A stretch of 64,000 bases of DNA. It comes from Porpolomopsis calyptriformis (Eukaryota > Basidiomycota > Agaricomycetes > Agaricales > Hygrophoraceae). The DNA is taken from contig OX621173.1 of assembly GCA_951640195.1 (NCBI GenBank), forward strand, positions 1,839,780-1,903,779, written 5' to 3'. The notes beneath the pieces are model-generated. The model was not told where the DNA came from. It was given only the letters and a program-made list of their open reading frames with translations, and searched no databases. Made by a program: the position numbers and the translations under genes. Positions 23,940 through 35,759 of this stretch are shown here, piece after piece. Within the stretch, counting starts at the first letter, position 1, and each line of letters starts with the position of its first letter.

Positions 23940-24745
23940 ATCGATGAGCTGTCGTCGAATTTTTCACGCCCTCTTCCTGATGCATTAGATGCCACTGATG
24001 GCGGGACATCTCTTTCTCCTGAATATGATCCCCGGAGTTGGGCATTTGGCCCTGAAATGTCGACAAACACAATTGTCTTTAATCTCACTGATACCGTACT
24101 AGACCCTGCCGATTATCAGAGGTGGATCTTCCGGCCCGAAGCCACACAAAGCCATAAAAGAGGATAACCACATCCTGAGTAGGGTGCGGATATTATCCCG
24201 AGGCTGGTATGAGGTGGAGAGTTTGATCGACACAGTATTTTGCCAAAGTAATGGCATTGTGGTTGCTGGTTGCTAGTGGGGTTTGCTGGTTACTAGTAGC
24301 CATCCTCACGCGAGAACAAGCTAATAAGCTTGTCGGGATACGCAGTTTTGGCAACCTCACACACAACGATCATTCAATTCTCATGAAATACGCAGTCAAC
24401 GTCGGAGACACCTAGTGGACAGGCCTCTACCAAAGGTTTCAAGACTGATCGTACAAAGCTTCCCGAACAGGGATCCAGCTAACGCCAGGTGCTACAAACT
24501 AATCCCTGATCCCATTCCATAAGATGCCCCGTGATAGTAATAGAAGATAGGTTGGACAAGGAGGAGTTAGAGAAGAAGGATGTGCCATATTGTGTCTGGA
24601 GTTCGACATTGGTCGCAGAGGGACTCCATACGGTGGAGATTTCCATCTGAGGGTTTATAGTTCGGTATCAATTCAAGTTGGCAAAAGCAAGTCAGCAAAG
24701 AGGGTATGGGGTTGAACAAACTTTGAGCAAAGGATCGTTCTCTCG
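23940..24745. other. Intergenic
   Basis: No gene is recognised. The right end, about 24560-24745, resembles the 3' flank of DUF6699 gene 3 near 30590-30750, consistent with duplication of DUF6699 genes together with their 3' flanks. Confidence 0.45.
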
Positions 24746-27043
24746 TCACTTGACGTGGAGGAACCAAATGTGAGGTCCATCCCTGCTGGGCGAAAGGCCC
24801 AAGAACTGGTTCTTTCCCAAGAAGAAGTCAATCCTCCTCACACCTCGTATTTTTTCCTTGGAGTATGCCTTTAGATCGCGATGGCGGTGGCAGCGAGCTT
24901 CAAAGGACGCTCTCACATGCGATGGTGTGCGGTGAGACTGGTAATCATGTTCGCTGACACGTTGGCGGAGAGAACGATATATGGCTGTGATGACATCGGA
25001 CATCGTGACGAAAGCAGTGGAGCCCATGGGTGATACCGAGATGGCCCAGGGAATATAACGGGGAGCGATAATGGTCAATTGGGGGAGTGGTGGTTGTGTC
25101 GCGGGCTCAGCAAGCATCGCGTGTATGTTACCGTAGTGTCCGCTGATATGATGGGGAGACAACGATATGTCATAAGAGATGAGAGGTTTAGGTGTGCGAG
25201 CCGTGTCCAATTGCATAGGCACACGAGGATGGTGGGGGTAGGTGTGCGAAGATGGTGGTGGGTGACGTGGTAGAGGTGTTATTTGACCACGGAATGGAAA
25301 GAGAGAGTGACCGGTATAGGAGGATGAATGACTTGTAGGTGGTCCATAAGCGATGTTAGCTTTCGCGAGTCGAATGTGCTGTTCTGGCATAGGGTCATAT
25401 GCGAGAGCTGAGTCGAGCTGTACAGGCGTGGGAGGGTGGATGAGAAATTCGTCCGGAAGAGCCTGGAATGGGTCAAAGTCTCGGTCGCGATAATCTCTAA
25501 TGTGAACAATACCCCAACTGTCAAGTATCGGCAAGCGAGCCTTGACCCATTGTGGGACTAGTGACCTCGGGCCAATCGTCACTATGTCAAGTCGCCAAAG
25601 GTTGGCCCAGTGTGGCTGGGTACAAACGCGGTCTACCGCAGCCAAACCCATCCCATCCAGTTCGGAGGCAGACTGTATGATGAGTCTGAGTGTTACATAC
25701 TTCATATAAGGCGAGCTGATCTGAGAGAATAATGTGGACACCCAGCCCGGGAAGGGAAGGACATCCTGCATAACAACTGACAAGTTGTGCAGGTGGATTG
25801 AGCAAAGGTGGGTATTGTGAGAAAGGTCGATATGCTTTCTGCGCACCGCTGTGAAACCAACAAAGTTGGTCGGATAAATAGCCAACAAGATGAAAGCATG
25901 CTAACCTTTTTCATTGACGGAATTCATATCATAGAGTTTGAGATGATTAAGATGGGAAGCCAGCATCTTGAGTAATTCGCCTATTGCTTGGGTATCCATT
26001 GGATTCATACTTCGGAAGCAGATGCTCGATACATCAGGATGTGGCTCAAGGCGCAAAAGCTGTTCGAAGAATTTCGATTGGGAAGAGCACAGGGTAATGA
26101 ATTTCAAACCGCGGGGTAGAGGGATTACTGGTTTACTGTAAAATTTCCAGCCCATCTTCCAGCACGTAAGGGTCGTCAGCGATGGAAATGATGCAATGAA
26201 TTCGTTCGCTTGTTGTGACGTGTCGAAGAAGGCCCGCATCGTGATTTTTTGGACCTTTTGAAAAGCGAATAATATCATGGCCCGTTCCTCGCCACCAAGT
26301 AAGATCCAATTCAAATCGTCAAGCTCGAGTTCAGTCACATTTGGAAGGCGCACCGCGATGAGAGGTAAAGTTTCATTCACAAATGAAGACGATCGGATGC
26401 AACCTTCCCCTTCGGACATGTACAGGTAGCGGACGTACGTGGAAAGATGGCTTGATGCTTCCGTGAAACATATTTTATCAAGGAAACGTCGAGCCTGTCT
26501 TCCATTGGTGAGGCGAATAGTATGAAAGATGTGATGCCTGCTGGTATAGAGAAAGGCTCTGCAAGTCAAGCTGCAGGCACGTAGGGCCACCTGATCATCG
26601 CTGAGGTTATCGATGATAGGCTTGAACAATTCAACAGGAAGTCTAGGAACGTGGGATAATACAATGGTTGTTGTGTCATCGTCCAGTCTGGATTGTTCTT
26701 GTATAGCATCCTGGTCACAGTTAAAGTCATCGTTCCAATCATCGATGGCAGGAGCGTTGGACTCGACAGAAAGAGGAGGGGAGGGTTCAGGTTGCTCTCG
26801 TTTAGTATCTTGGGGTATTATGGTGGGTGTTGCGCCATCTTCCAGTCTGAATTGTTCTTGTAAGGTAGCCTGGTCATCATCAAAGTCAGGATCCCCAGGC
26901 TCGGCAGGAAGAGGAGGGGATGTCACTGGGCGATCCAGTTTGGGCTGCTCTCGTCTGGTCTTCTTCGAAGCCTCCTTCGCACGTTTTGGAAGCCATTTCT
27001 GAAAGATACCTTTGGAGAAAATGTTGAGGCTTTTCGCACCCAT
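24746..27043 (-). CDS. F-box/LRR protein fused to a DUF6699 domain
   Basis: Exon 1 runs 27043-25906 and exon 2 25848-24746 (intron GTTAGC...TTCACAG, 57 nt); the protein is 746 aa. An acidic, Gln/Pro-rich N terminus leads to an F-box at about residues 132-175 (LPVELFKPIIDNLSDDQ, then LRACSLTCRAF), followed by LRR-like repeats. At residue 533 begins MPEQHIRLAKANIAYG, which is the usual start of a stand-alone DUF6699 protein, and the domain runs to the end (GVRRIDFFLG...FLGL). F-box proteins recruit substrates to SCF ubiquitin ligases, so the DUF6699 part could act as a recognition module; that is inference. The ATG at 27043 is the first in frame; a missed upstream exon is possible. Two separate genes with overlapping transcripts would be the alternative. 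Confidence 0.72.
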
Positions 27044-29679
27044 TCGGCGTCTATATGTCGTGAAAGTGAAAACTTGGTGATGTTTACCATAATAGTCTCG
27101 AGCATTGGCCTTAGTCAAAGTGCAAGGATCTTTCCCTCATTTCATTGATGTAGTGTTTGGATAAGCATGGTTCCCGTGGTCTCGAGTACCCACATGGCTG
27201 GGCTCAAAAGGTAGACTTTCGGTGTGATACAAGCATACTCCCGGAGGACAATAAACCGAAAAAAAAAAAAAACAAGTTGATTGCGAAGCGAAAACCAACA
27301 TAAAGCGAGGTTGTTCATCCCTAGGTGACACGACCTGCTCGCTTGTAAACTCTTCAATGATTTCCACCACTGTATTTCCAGATCGAGGAATGAGAGAACT
27401 TGAAAAAGACCCAATGACATCGGGACTGCCACCCCCTATCGCCGTTTGCAAAGTCCACATTCAACGCAAAGATATGAACCCACTTCGAACTTTCGCCCAG
27501 GCTTACTCACCTTGATCATCGTCAATGGTGCAAGCAGGCGGACGACTGATACATTCTTTTAAATCTTCGCGACCTGCCTGCTACAGTCACTAAGGCCCGC
27601 AGCAACTTCGGCCCATCATGCGGCGAGTAGAATAGTCCCTCTGGCTTTGCTGAGAAGAAGACCCAAGTGGTCCCGAGTACGTCGATCTGAATGTTATTAC
27701 AAACGGGAAGCTAGCCGGTACCATTGTCGATCTGAATGTCCGTCAGAGATAGGGTGCCAATTAACGCCATGGGACCCCCAGAGTGTTCACTAGATAGCAC
27801 CCTTCCAAACAAACGCCTTGCAGTCCAACGACGATGATCAATGAGATCAAGAATTTGACAAATCCAAGGTTCTTCTTGTTGATGGAAGTGGCCGCCCTCC
27901 AGATACCAATGTTGATCAAATCATACGCTTGTATCCCGCGTTTCCTCTATGTCCAGGTCGGTAGTCCATCCCGGGCCCCGTTCCATACTTTCTTTTAACA
28001 ATCCAATTATTTCATCTTCCAGATAAATGATCAAAGATAAGAATCGGAGGGTCGTTAGCGTGCTTTGGTGATGATGACCAGCAACCAGCGTTTTCCTGGC
28101 CTAGAGTTCACAAGCAAAGTCAGAAAGACCGGATCAGATGGCAGTCCGGTGGCTGTTCTTAATCTGTGAGGCGATTCGGTCTTCTTTGTACCGGCACCTA
28201 TCATTTTCAAAGAAGAGCAACGAGACGGCATCTAATTGCCAATGAACTGTTTCGATGATCACTGGACTCACTCACCTGAAGCTGGCAGATAAGGAGGTTT
28301 GTAATCGATTTCATCACCCCCGACCAAATAGATTGGATCGCTGCCTGTGAGAATGGTGGTACCATGTGCTTGTCATGGTGAAGGTTCAACAGTGCGCAAG
28401 ACGATCGATTGGTCAATAAGAAAGAAGTACTGTCAAATTCACATTGCATAACGTCTGGAACGGACAAAGAAACTAGAGCCCACATAGAAAAACTTCGTAT
28501 CAGTAGGATCTGAGCAATAGCTAGTAGGAGAGATGCAAGTCAAGGGACGTACGTGGCTACAAATAAAATTGAAAATGAACGACAGCTATGTGTGAACTCG
28601 ACAAATATGTACGAGTGATTGTGATAGGTGCCTCTGCCGTTTCTCTTTTGCAGAGACCGAACAAGAAGCGGTCCAGAGCCAGGCGTCAGGTTCTCGCGAC
28701 TTGAGTAGCTTCGGTCACTGAAATTGCTGAATGATAGAGGCAGTAAGGGCAGTGTCTCCTATAGAACCGGGATCGTTGTTGATGTGCTTCTGGAAAGCAG
28801 AACAGGCAACCAGAAAGGCAAAAAAAACCAAGCCAGGAGCCGATCGAGAAGGAAAGAAGGAAAGATGTTGGAGGTAACGCAGTGAATCACAGCATCAGCC
28901 TCCACTTGACTCCTGCCTCGTGTACGAAGCGGAACGCGTGTTGTCTTGGGGGGTAGCCTGTGTTTTAAAATTCCTTAGAAGAAACACTCATACCACATCA
29001 CGGCGTCGGCGCCAACGAATGTACAGGTAATCGCGGCTTTGTAAAAATCTTTTTTTGAATTTGAAGCATCCCAACAGAACAACCCCGATCCTGCGGAGTG
29101 AAAACGGGGTGTTCGCCGCCGTTATTGACTAAGACACATTGGGGCGTGGGATTCATAAGATGACGCTTGTTCTGCGAACCCTTTGTAAGACTCGCTGATG
29201 TCGAGAGAGTGACAAAAGGAGATGTGTTTACCGTTTTACCTGATGGTTCACCCTGGAGGCGCCGGTGGTGAGTTGAAGGGCGCCTAGGGTGCCAACAGAC
29301 AAGGGTTGGCCACTTGCAGGGGTAATCGTTGAACCCTACATAATAGAGCCGAAAGCAAGCATCCTGTGAGGTCTTCAGTCAGCAATAGCGCCGGTTCTAT
29401 AGCGAAAGTGGGCGTTAAGAAGGATGTTTTGCAGATCACCACCTATATGGTGGTGTACACCCCTCGAAACGTGAGACGAATGTTAGCTGACAGATAATGC
29501 GACGCGTTGATTAAAGCGAGGTATTGGGTGATTTTGCAAGTTAATTCTTGGTTCCAGGTTTTCAAATGTGGAAATCATCCCAGTCCAGAGATAACAACCG
29601 ATAACCGCGGAAAAAGCAAGATCCCCAAAAGGACGATATAGCCCAAAAGCCAAGATCGTTGTGGATGGATGCCGCACGA
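27044..29679. other. Gene-poor interval
   Basis: Only short scattered reading frames with no family resemblance. A 14-base A run lies at about 27260. Confidence 0.4.
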
Positions 29680-30560
29680 TCAAATGAAGTGTCCAGGAGG
29701 AGATACAAGCTCACAGCCATTCAAGAGATCAAGGAGCTTGCGTAACATGAGCTGGCTAAGCAGATCCAAACGGGCTTGGAGTCCTTTAAGTGGGGAAGAA
29801 ACAATGGGCAATAGAGGAGACGCGCATACATACTGAGAAGCGCTTGTGAACCGAGGAGGAGCCGCAGAGAACACTATACATGAGGGGGTTCCTTCTTCGA
29901 ATACCCAAACCCTGTTGGTTTTTGGATGAGCATCAGCGCTCCGTAGATATTGGTCTGTGCACTCATACATAAATTACTCGTCGTTACCTTGTACTTCCTC
30001 ACGTGTTTGCCTCTCGAGCTCAACGAGGTCCAAAACCGTTTCTCCAACAAACCCTGGGTTTGACAGTCGATGATTGAGAACAAAGAAAAGAGAGAAGACA
30101 AGTCTGGTGTCTGCCATCGGATGAATTCAGACAAAGGACGATATATCGGATGCGTACCTTTGACCGACTGGGTGACAAAGTAACATCCCCCCCTTCAGGA
30201 GTCATCATGACGGTACATAACGAACAGACGTGCGATGTACTTCTGCTGGTCGGAGCGCTGGTTGTCGGGAAAAAGACGGAGTTCGCAAATTGACGCTCGA
30301 AGGCTATGAGAAATTCCATGCGCATGATCAGACGGAAACAAGTAAATTCCGAAACGCTTGAGCGCCAATCCAATGCACAGGCTCGGCATCGTCTTTGGTA
30401 AGCAACTTATAATTCCGATCGACCAAACTTTTTGCAGTGCAAATCTGACGTTTAGCTGTGCTGGTATGGATATATGTAGATTGCCAATAGATACAATATA
30501 CAAGATGCGTGACAGTATTGAATTGACTGACAGCTGGATCAATTCTGTAACCTGAGAAGA
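29680..30560 (-). pseudogene. C-terminal fragment of a multi-exon protein, possibly sacsin-like (DUF3684)
   Basis: Several spliceable minus-strand segments look like true protein: SLVDRNYKLLTKDDAEPVHW then IGAQAFRNLL (about 30430-30330), FVGETVLDLVELERQTREE (about 30050-29990), and after an intron (GTAACG...GCACAG) a frame from DQYLRSADAHPK through LKGLQARLDLLSQLMLRKLL to a stop at about 29680. No intact 5' part exists; the next feature upstream is DUF6699 gene 3. The wording of the last exons recalls the C-terminal part of large fungal sacsin-like proteins, but this is a weak resemblance from memory. It is best read as a truncated duplicate. Confidence 0.35.
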
Positions 30561-30758
30561 CTGGATAGCAGGGGTATGAGGGTGGTGGTACAAGTCGGAA
30601 TGCCCTAGTCTCTGGTCGGTATCCGATGTTAAACGAGAGGGGACTTCATAATGTCGAGTTTGTCCATCTAAGGACGTATATACCAGCATCAATTCGAGTC
30701 GGCAAAAGCGAGTCGGCAAAGAGGGTATGATATTGAAGAAACCGTGATCGTTCTCTCG

Positions 30759-31448
30759 TCACTTGACGTGAAGGATCCAGACGTGGGGTCCATCCGTGCT
30801 GGCCGAGAGACCAAAGAACCGATTCTGTCCCAAGAAGAAGTCGATCCTCCTCAACCCCCCCATCTTTTCCTCAGAGTACGCCCTGGGATCATGATGGCGG
30901 TGGCAGCGAGCTTCAAAGGATGCTCTCACGCGCGATGGTGTGCGGTGCGATCGGTATTCGTGTTCACTGACATGTTGGCGGAGCGAATGGTAGATGGCCG
31001 CGAAGACATCGGAAATCGTGACGAAACCGGTGGGTCCCATGGGTGATACCGAAATGGCCCAGGGAATATGATGAGGAGCGATGAGGGTCAAGTGGGGGAG
31101 TGGGGGTTGTGTCGCGGGCTCGGACAGCATCGCGTGTATGTTACTGTAGTGTCCCCTGATATGACGGGGAGACAACGATACGTCATAAGCGATAAGAGGC
31201 TTAGGGCCATATGCGAGAGCCGCGCTCAATCGGACAGGCACGGGAGGATGGTGGGGGCGCAGCGATTTGAAAAGTTGGGGGTGGGTGTGGCGAGGGTAGG
31301 CGTGGGACAAGGGTGGCGGGTGAAGTTGTGGAGGTGTTATTAGGCCACCGGATGAAAGGGGAGAGAGCTCGGTGTAGGAGGGTGAATGAGTATGAGATGG
31401 TCCATAAGCGATGTTGCTCTTCGCGAATCGAACGTGCTTCTGTGGCAT
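30759..31448 (-). CDS. DUF6699 domain protein 3 (single exon)
   Basis: An uninterrupted 229-aa frame starting MPQKHVRFAKSNIAYG. It is very similar to the DUF6699 half of the fusion gene at 24746-25390, including the ending GLRRIDFFLG...FFGL and HVWILHVK. The first third is Pro/His/Ser-rich and probably disordered. The body carries the family signature LSEPATQPPLPHLTLIAP, a Trp after it (IPWAIS), then SDVFAAIYHSLR. There is no signal peptide or membrane segment, so it is probably intracellular. A TATATA lies about 102 bp upstream (31550-31555). The 3' flank also resembles that of the fusion gene. Confidence 0.82.
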   Translation of the reverse strand: MPQKHVRFAKSNIAYGPSHTHSPSYTELSPLSSGGLITPPQLHPPPLSHAYPRHTHPQLFKSLRPHHPPVPVRLSAALAYGPKPLIAYDVSLSPRHIRGHYSNIHAMLSEPATQPPLPHLTLIAPHHIPWAISVSPMGPTGFVTISDVFAAIYHSLRQHVSEHEYRSHRTPSRVRASFEARCHRHHDPRAYSEEKMGGLRRIDFFLGQNRFFGLSASTDGPHVWILHVK

Positions 31449-31555
31449 TATGATTGGTAGAGGAGATGGGTTGGGAGTATAAGCACGGTGTGAGGAGTGT
31501 GCTGGTGTGGAAGAAGGGTGGTGGGTTCAGAATGGTGCTGAAGAGACGGTATATA

Positions 31556-33358
31556 AGCCATTTGCCACTCAGCCTCATTGCGAAAGGAAAGCCCGGAAAT
31601 ATTCCGAGAACAGAATGTCGTCACACGATCGACCATTCGGAATTGCGGTGGATGACCATATTTGGTAACTAGCTGTGCAGCGCGCATAACCTGTGCAAAT
31701 ACAAAACAAGCCTCCAGAGCCAATTTAATGCTTGGCCATTCAGTGTTACTCAGCATGAAGAAGGAGAGGTGGCTTGACCGCAATAAAACCACTGAGGATT
31801 GCCACACGGGCTGCCAACTACAGCTTGTCAAGGATGGGTGACAAATCGCAGCGATACGCCCAAGATTCGAAAGCTTATAGATTTCATGGCCCTGACCCCA
31901 AAAATAGTAAGCAACCACCAGGATAACTGAACTGAACAGAGATAGGGGATATACTTGTATCCGGTGCCAAATATTAAGGTGGATAAATTCACCTCTCCGA
32001 ACAAAGGAAAGAAGGTTCTCTCATGACTGCGATTGTCGAGCAAGGCAACAATGGCAGTCGTACCAACCACAACAAACGCGCGACCGCCACGATGATGACC
32101 CGATAGCTTAGTGGAGCCAGACGGATAGAGAGCACGGTCGGAGTAGAACTGATCACGGGAAACTGACGAAGTACTGGGTCTCATCAGAACGGGCGCAGTC
32201 GGTGACATAGCAAGAACAGCCGAAAGACATTCATTTAGATTAAGGGGGGCGGCAATGTCCAACCCGCCTGGGTGGTGCGGGGCCGAGAGCGCGCCGCCAC
32301 TCCTACCCATCAAGATAGGGAGATAAATGAGCCGCTGAGGGAGTATCTAAGGACAAACGTGGCGATAAGAACGCCTGTTCTTATCCCACGTTTGTCCTTG
32401 ATAAATTTTACCTCAGACAGCCTCATCTGGTCGCAGAAAAAATGCGAAGAATGTCGAATTCCGAGCACAGCCTTTGGGATGGAAAAAGCATATCACTGAT
32501 CGGATTTGGCGAAAACAAACATGGCAAAAAGCGATGCGCCTGGGCGCGATGAGCCGGACACAGCGGGACCGAGTGGTCCGCGATGGCCTGATACATACCA
32601 AAAGGAAAAGAACGAATTCGAGGTATATGTGGGTCCCGCCGTTGGCGCGATTGATACATTGTAGGATCAGTCGGCCAAAACATTTAGGCGGCACCTTGGG
32701 GTGGTAAAGAGAACGGTGAGGACCAAGATACCCTAATATCGACTACATAGCATACCGATGCCACAGAGAGGATGAAGCACACCCATCGATTCGAGACTTC
32801 TTCTCTCATGATATCAAACGATTGATTTGAATCCAGTTGAGATCAGCCCTTGGCTGTTTCGGACAAGCAAGCTGATGGCAGCGAGATAGCAAAGGTTACA
32901 TGTATTATATAATCACATAACTCGGCAGCTTTGCATGGCCAAGAGACGTGTCGATGGTCCTTACTCCGGGATGTTTCAGCTTGTATTAAACTTTTAGGGT
33001 ACGGAGATTCCCTACCAAGTTCAAGCGGATGGGGATGCTATTACAATTTACACGTACTACAATCTATCTATGAGAGTACAAACTTGGGAGATGGCTACTG
33101 CTACTTACTACGAAAGCGGAGAGGGGGGTTGTAATACTTTTTACACTACATAACGATGCGGTATGTGTAAGATGGGAGTTGCTTTTTTTGTTAATTTGAT
33201 GGATAAGTTACGCTTGAGGGGGAGAATTGGGTCCGCGAGTGCTGTAAGACGGGCATCCTATCTCCGTAATAGAAGCCGTGACGTGTCCATGCGATCGAGA
33301 CAGAGAGAGAAGAAAAGAAAAAAAAAAAAAAAGAAAAGGAAGAAAACAGTGCACCGGT
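31556..33358. other. Intergenic
   Basis: No gene is recognised. It contains the hairpin at 32345-32402 and, near the right end, an A-rich run at about 33316-33332. Confidence 0.45.
32345..32402. repeat. Hairpin-forming inverted repeat
   Basis: Arms 32345-32372 and 32377-32402 pair almost completely (two bulged bases) around the loop GCCT. The arms contain AAGGACAAACGTGG and its complement. It lies in non-coding DNA between two DUF6699 genes. Confidence 0.82.
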
Positions 33359-34045
33359 TTAAGCGACGTTCAAAGCCCATACGCCAGGTCCTACGGTGGT
33401 GGGGGAGAGCCCCAAGAAGCGAGTCCTTCCCATCAAAAAGTCGACCCGCTTCACCCCCTTCCGTCTTTCCTCGTCATGGGCGAAGGCATCGGCGAGGCGT
33501 AGGTACCGGTTCTCGTACGCGGTATTCACCTTGTGCTTGTCTTCGTGAGAAGGGAGTGAGTTGTATTCGTCGGGGTGGACGGCTAGACGGAGAGCGCGGT
33601 GAAGGGCGACGAGGACGTCCTCGACGGAGACGAAGGCGTCGGGGGTGAGTAGGGCGGAGGGCGTGATGGTGATGGGCCAGGGAAGGTCTGGGCAGATGAG
33701 CGCTAGGTAGGCGAGCGGGGGGAAGACGGCGGGCTCGGGGAGTGCTTGGTAGTGTGGGGTGGTGATGGTCGAGGGAGGGAAGGAGATGTCGTAGGTGAGG
33801 GCGGGGTATGGGGTGAACTGAAGGATGGGGTGGACTTGTACAATCGCTTCGGGGGGAAGGAGTGGGAACAATTTGATGGATGGGGTGAGAGACAGGGGAG
33901 GTTCGTCGGGGGTACTGGTGAGTTTGGAGAGTGTGGGGGAGCAAGGAGGGAGAGAGGAGGTGTCTTGGTCGGGGGATGGGGAGGGAGAGGGGAGTGGAGA
34001 GTAGAGGATGTTGGTGTCTGCGAAACGGACATGTTTGCCAGGCAT
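33359..34045 (-). CDS. DUF6699 domain protein 4 (single exon)
   Basis: A 228-aa frame from MPGKHVRFADTNILYS to GPGVWALNVA. The start was chosen because MPGKHVRFAD also opens gene 5, although the frame is open further upstream. Signature blocks: ILQFTPYPALTYDIS, LPEPAVFPPLAYL, LPWPIT, VEDVLVALHRALRLAV and GVKRVDFLMG...FLGL. The N-terminal 60 residues are Ser/Pro-rich. The gene is divergent from gene 5, with about 1.06 kb between the two ATGs. Coding GC is high, which leaves long antisense frames that are only shadows. Confidence 0.83.
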   Translation of the reverse strand: MPGKHVRFADTNILYSPLPSPSPSPDQDTSSLPPCSPTLSKLTSTPDEPPLSLTPSIKLFPLLPPEAIVQVHPILQFTPYPALTYDISFPPSTITTPHYQALPEPAVFPPLAYLALICPDLPWPITITPSALLTPDAFVSVEDVLVALHRALRLAVHPDEYNSLPSHEDKHKVNTAYENRYLRLADAFAHDEERRKGVKRVDFLMGRTRFLGLSPTTVGPGVWALNVA

Positions 34046-34092
34046 GGTCGGTGTAGATGGTGGTAAGAAGAAAGGTGGCAGCGACCAAGCGC

Positions 34093-34102
34093 TATATAAA
34101 TA
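34093..34102 (-). promoter_or_regulatory. TATA box of DUF6699 gene 4
   Basis: On the minus strand TATTTATATA lies 48-57 bp before the ATG at 34045. Confidence 0.55.
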
Positions 34103-35030
34103 CGCCATCATTACTGAGCGCAAAAATGTGATTAAGTCCCAAGACTGGACAAATGAGACAAGTGACTTGATCGTAGCCTTCCTACCGCCTTGAACTGCCC
34201 GTTACGTCCGTCTTCGCATGCCACTAAAAGCGACCACATGGCCGGCAAATTATATGGTCAAAGCAGAAGAACGCTTCAACTGACGGGATTCTGGCGGAAT
34301 GTTGAAAGCAGCCAAGGACGGTAGCGGACACCAAAGCTGTTCCAACCCGCATGTTTTCCGCCCGTCCTCAACTCCGATTCCGAGTGTCCATCATCAGAGC
34401 CTTTGATTTGGACTTGTTTGTCTGGGACCTTGATCTCAAATAAAACCAAATAGTGCTATCTCCGCTCAAACCGAGCAAAGTTTACTTCTGGTCGGATATG
34501 AACGTAGTTAAAAGCGCAGCCAGGGCCTTTGAGGATCAAGCAAGGAGATCACTTGAGATGTTCACTCAAGATGAGTCTAGCAATCTATCAAAAGTTCCGC
34601 GGTTCCGCAACAGGGGGGGCCGGAACTGCGGGATGAGGTCGTAGCTCATATTGGAGTGGCGGGCACAGTTAAGGCTCTCAGTGTTGATGTACTACTGCGC
34701 TTTAGACCGACGCGACGGGTGACAGTTAGACGCTTGAGTGCCGTAAAGTGGGCGGGGAGGCTGAGCAAGGCTGAGCTTGAGACATGTGAACACGTCAGCG
34801 GTGTCAATGCACCGCCTCTTCCAACTCACACCGACGTACAATACGACACTCGACGGCTCCAAACGTCGGATGAAGGATGAATCGATGACTCGGAATGACC
34901 GAATGTTTTAGATAAAAAAAAACGGAACCGCGTCATCAACAAGTCATACTGCCAAAAAAGTCAATGATTCCGCTTGTTTCTATTCAATCCCGGCTGCGCA
35001 CTTTATTGACCGCTATTGACCGCTAAATCC
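34103..35030. other. Divergent intergenic region of DUF6699 genes 4 and 5
   Basis: About 0.9 kb without a recognisable gene. TATTTAA at 35031-35037 may be the core promoter of gene 5. Confidence 0.45.
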
Positions 35031-35105
35031 TATTTAATCAGCCATGTTATTCTCATCTCATTCAACGTCGTTCTTCATTCGACTTCAATCATCTTCTCCC
35101 TCACA

Positions 35106-35759
35106 ATGCCTGGCAAACACGTTCGATTCGCTGATCAAGACGTCTACCACTCCTGGGCACCCCTCACCCCATCCCCAACCTTCTCAGATTCCTCTCTGCC
35201 TTCGGTATCCACACCGATGGCCTCCTATTCACCCCCATCACTCTACTCCCCACTAGGCCCAGTCCGCATCCACACCGCTCTCGGTGTCTCCGCCCGTCCC
35301 TCCTTCGCTTGGGACATCACCCAACACCCTGCATCCTCTCACACACCACTTCCCACCCACATACTCTCCGAACCAGCGACCAACCCACCCCTCCCATCCC
35401 TCACCATCGTCTCCAACATCCTCCCATGGTCCATCACCGTCAAACCCTACTCGCCTTCGACCTCGCCACACAAGCCAATCCACTGGGCACCCACCACCTC
35501 GTACGTCACCGTCGCAGACGTGCTCTCCTGCTTGTACCGCGCCCTCCGCCTCTCCATCCTCCCCGCCGAATACAACCAACTCCCTTCCCACGACGCTAGA
35601 CACATCGTCAACCGCGCCTATCATACTCGCACCCACGGAAACGAAGAGGATGCGCGTAAAGGGGTCAGACGGGTCGACTTTTTGGGACAGCGCAAGACCT
35701 TCTTGGGGTTCTCTAGCACGCCCACCGGGCCAGACGTTTGGATGCTTAACGTCACATGA
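35106..35759 (+). CDS. DUF6699 domain protein 5 (single exon)
   Basis: A 217-aa frame starting MPGKHVRFADQDVYHSW, the same opening as gene 4. The frame is open a little upstream, but this ATG matches the paralogues and lies about 70 bp after a TATTTAA. Blocks: VRIHTALGVSARPSFAWDI, LSEPATNPPLPSLTIV, LPWSIT, VTVADVLSCLYRALRLSI and GVRRVDFLGQRKTFLGF. The Ser/Pro-rich N-terminal region is probably disordered. Gene 5 is closer to gene 4 than to gene 3 in its opening, suggesting the divergent pair arose by inverted duplication. Confidence 0.83.
   Translation: MPGKHVRFADQDVYHSWAPLTPSPTFSDSSLPSVSTPMASYSPPSLYSPLGPVRIHTALGVSARPSFAWDITQHPASSHTPLPTHILSEPATNPPLPSLTIVSNILPWSITVKPYSPSTSPHKPIHWAPTTSYVTVADVLSCLYRALRLSILPAEYNQLPSHDARHIVNRAYHTRTHGNEEDARKGVRRVDFLGQRKTFLGFSSTPTGPDVWMLNVT

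Noticed and set aside
31448..32313. Possible multi-pass membrane protein on the minus strand upstream of DUF6699 gene 3
   Set aside because: Hydrophobic stretches exist, but there is no consistent frame, splice pattern or family motif, and the DUF6699 promoter lies within it.
33474..34088. Long minus-strand reading frame overlapping DUF6699 gene 4
   Set aside because: It is a low-complexity Pro/Arg/His-rich shadow of the real gene in a GC-rich region. The same applies to 35253-35774 and 35284-35910 around gene 5.
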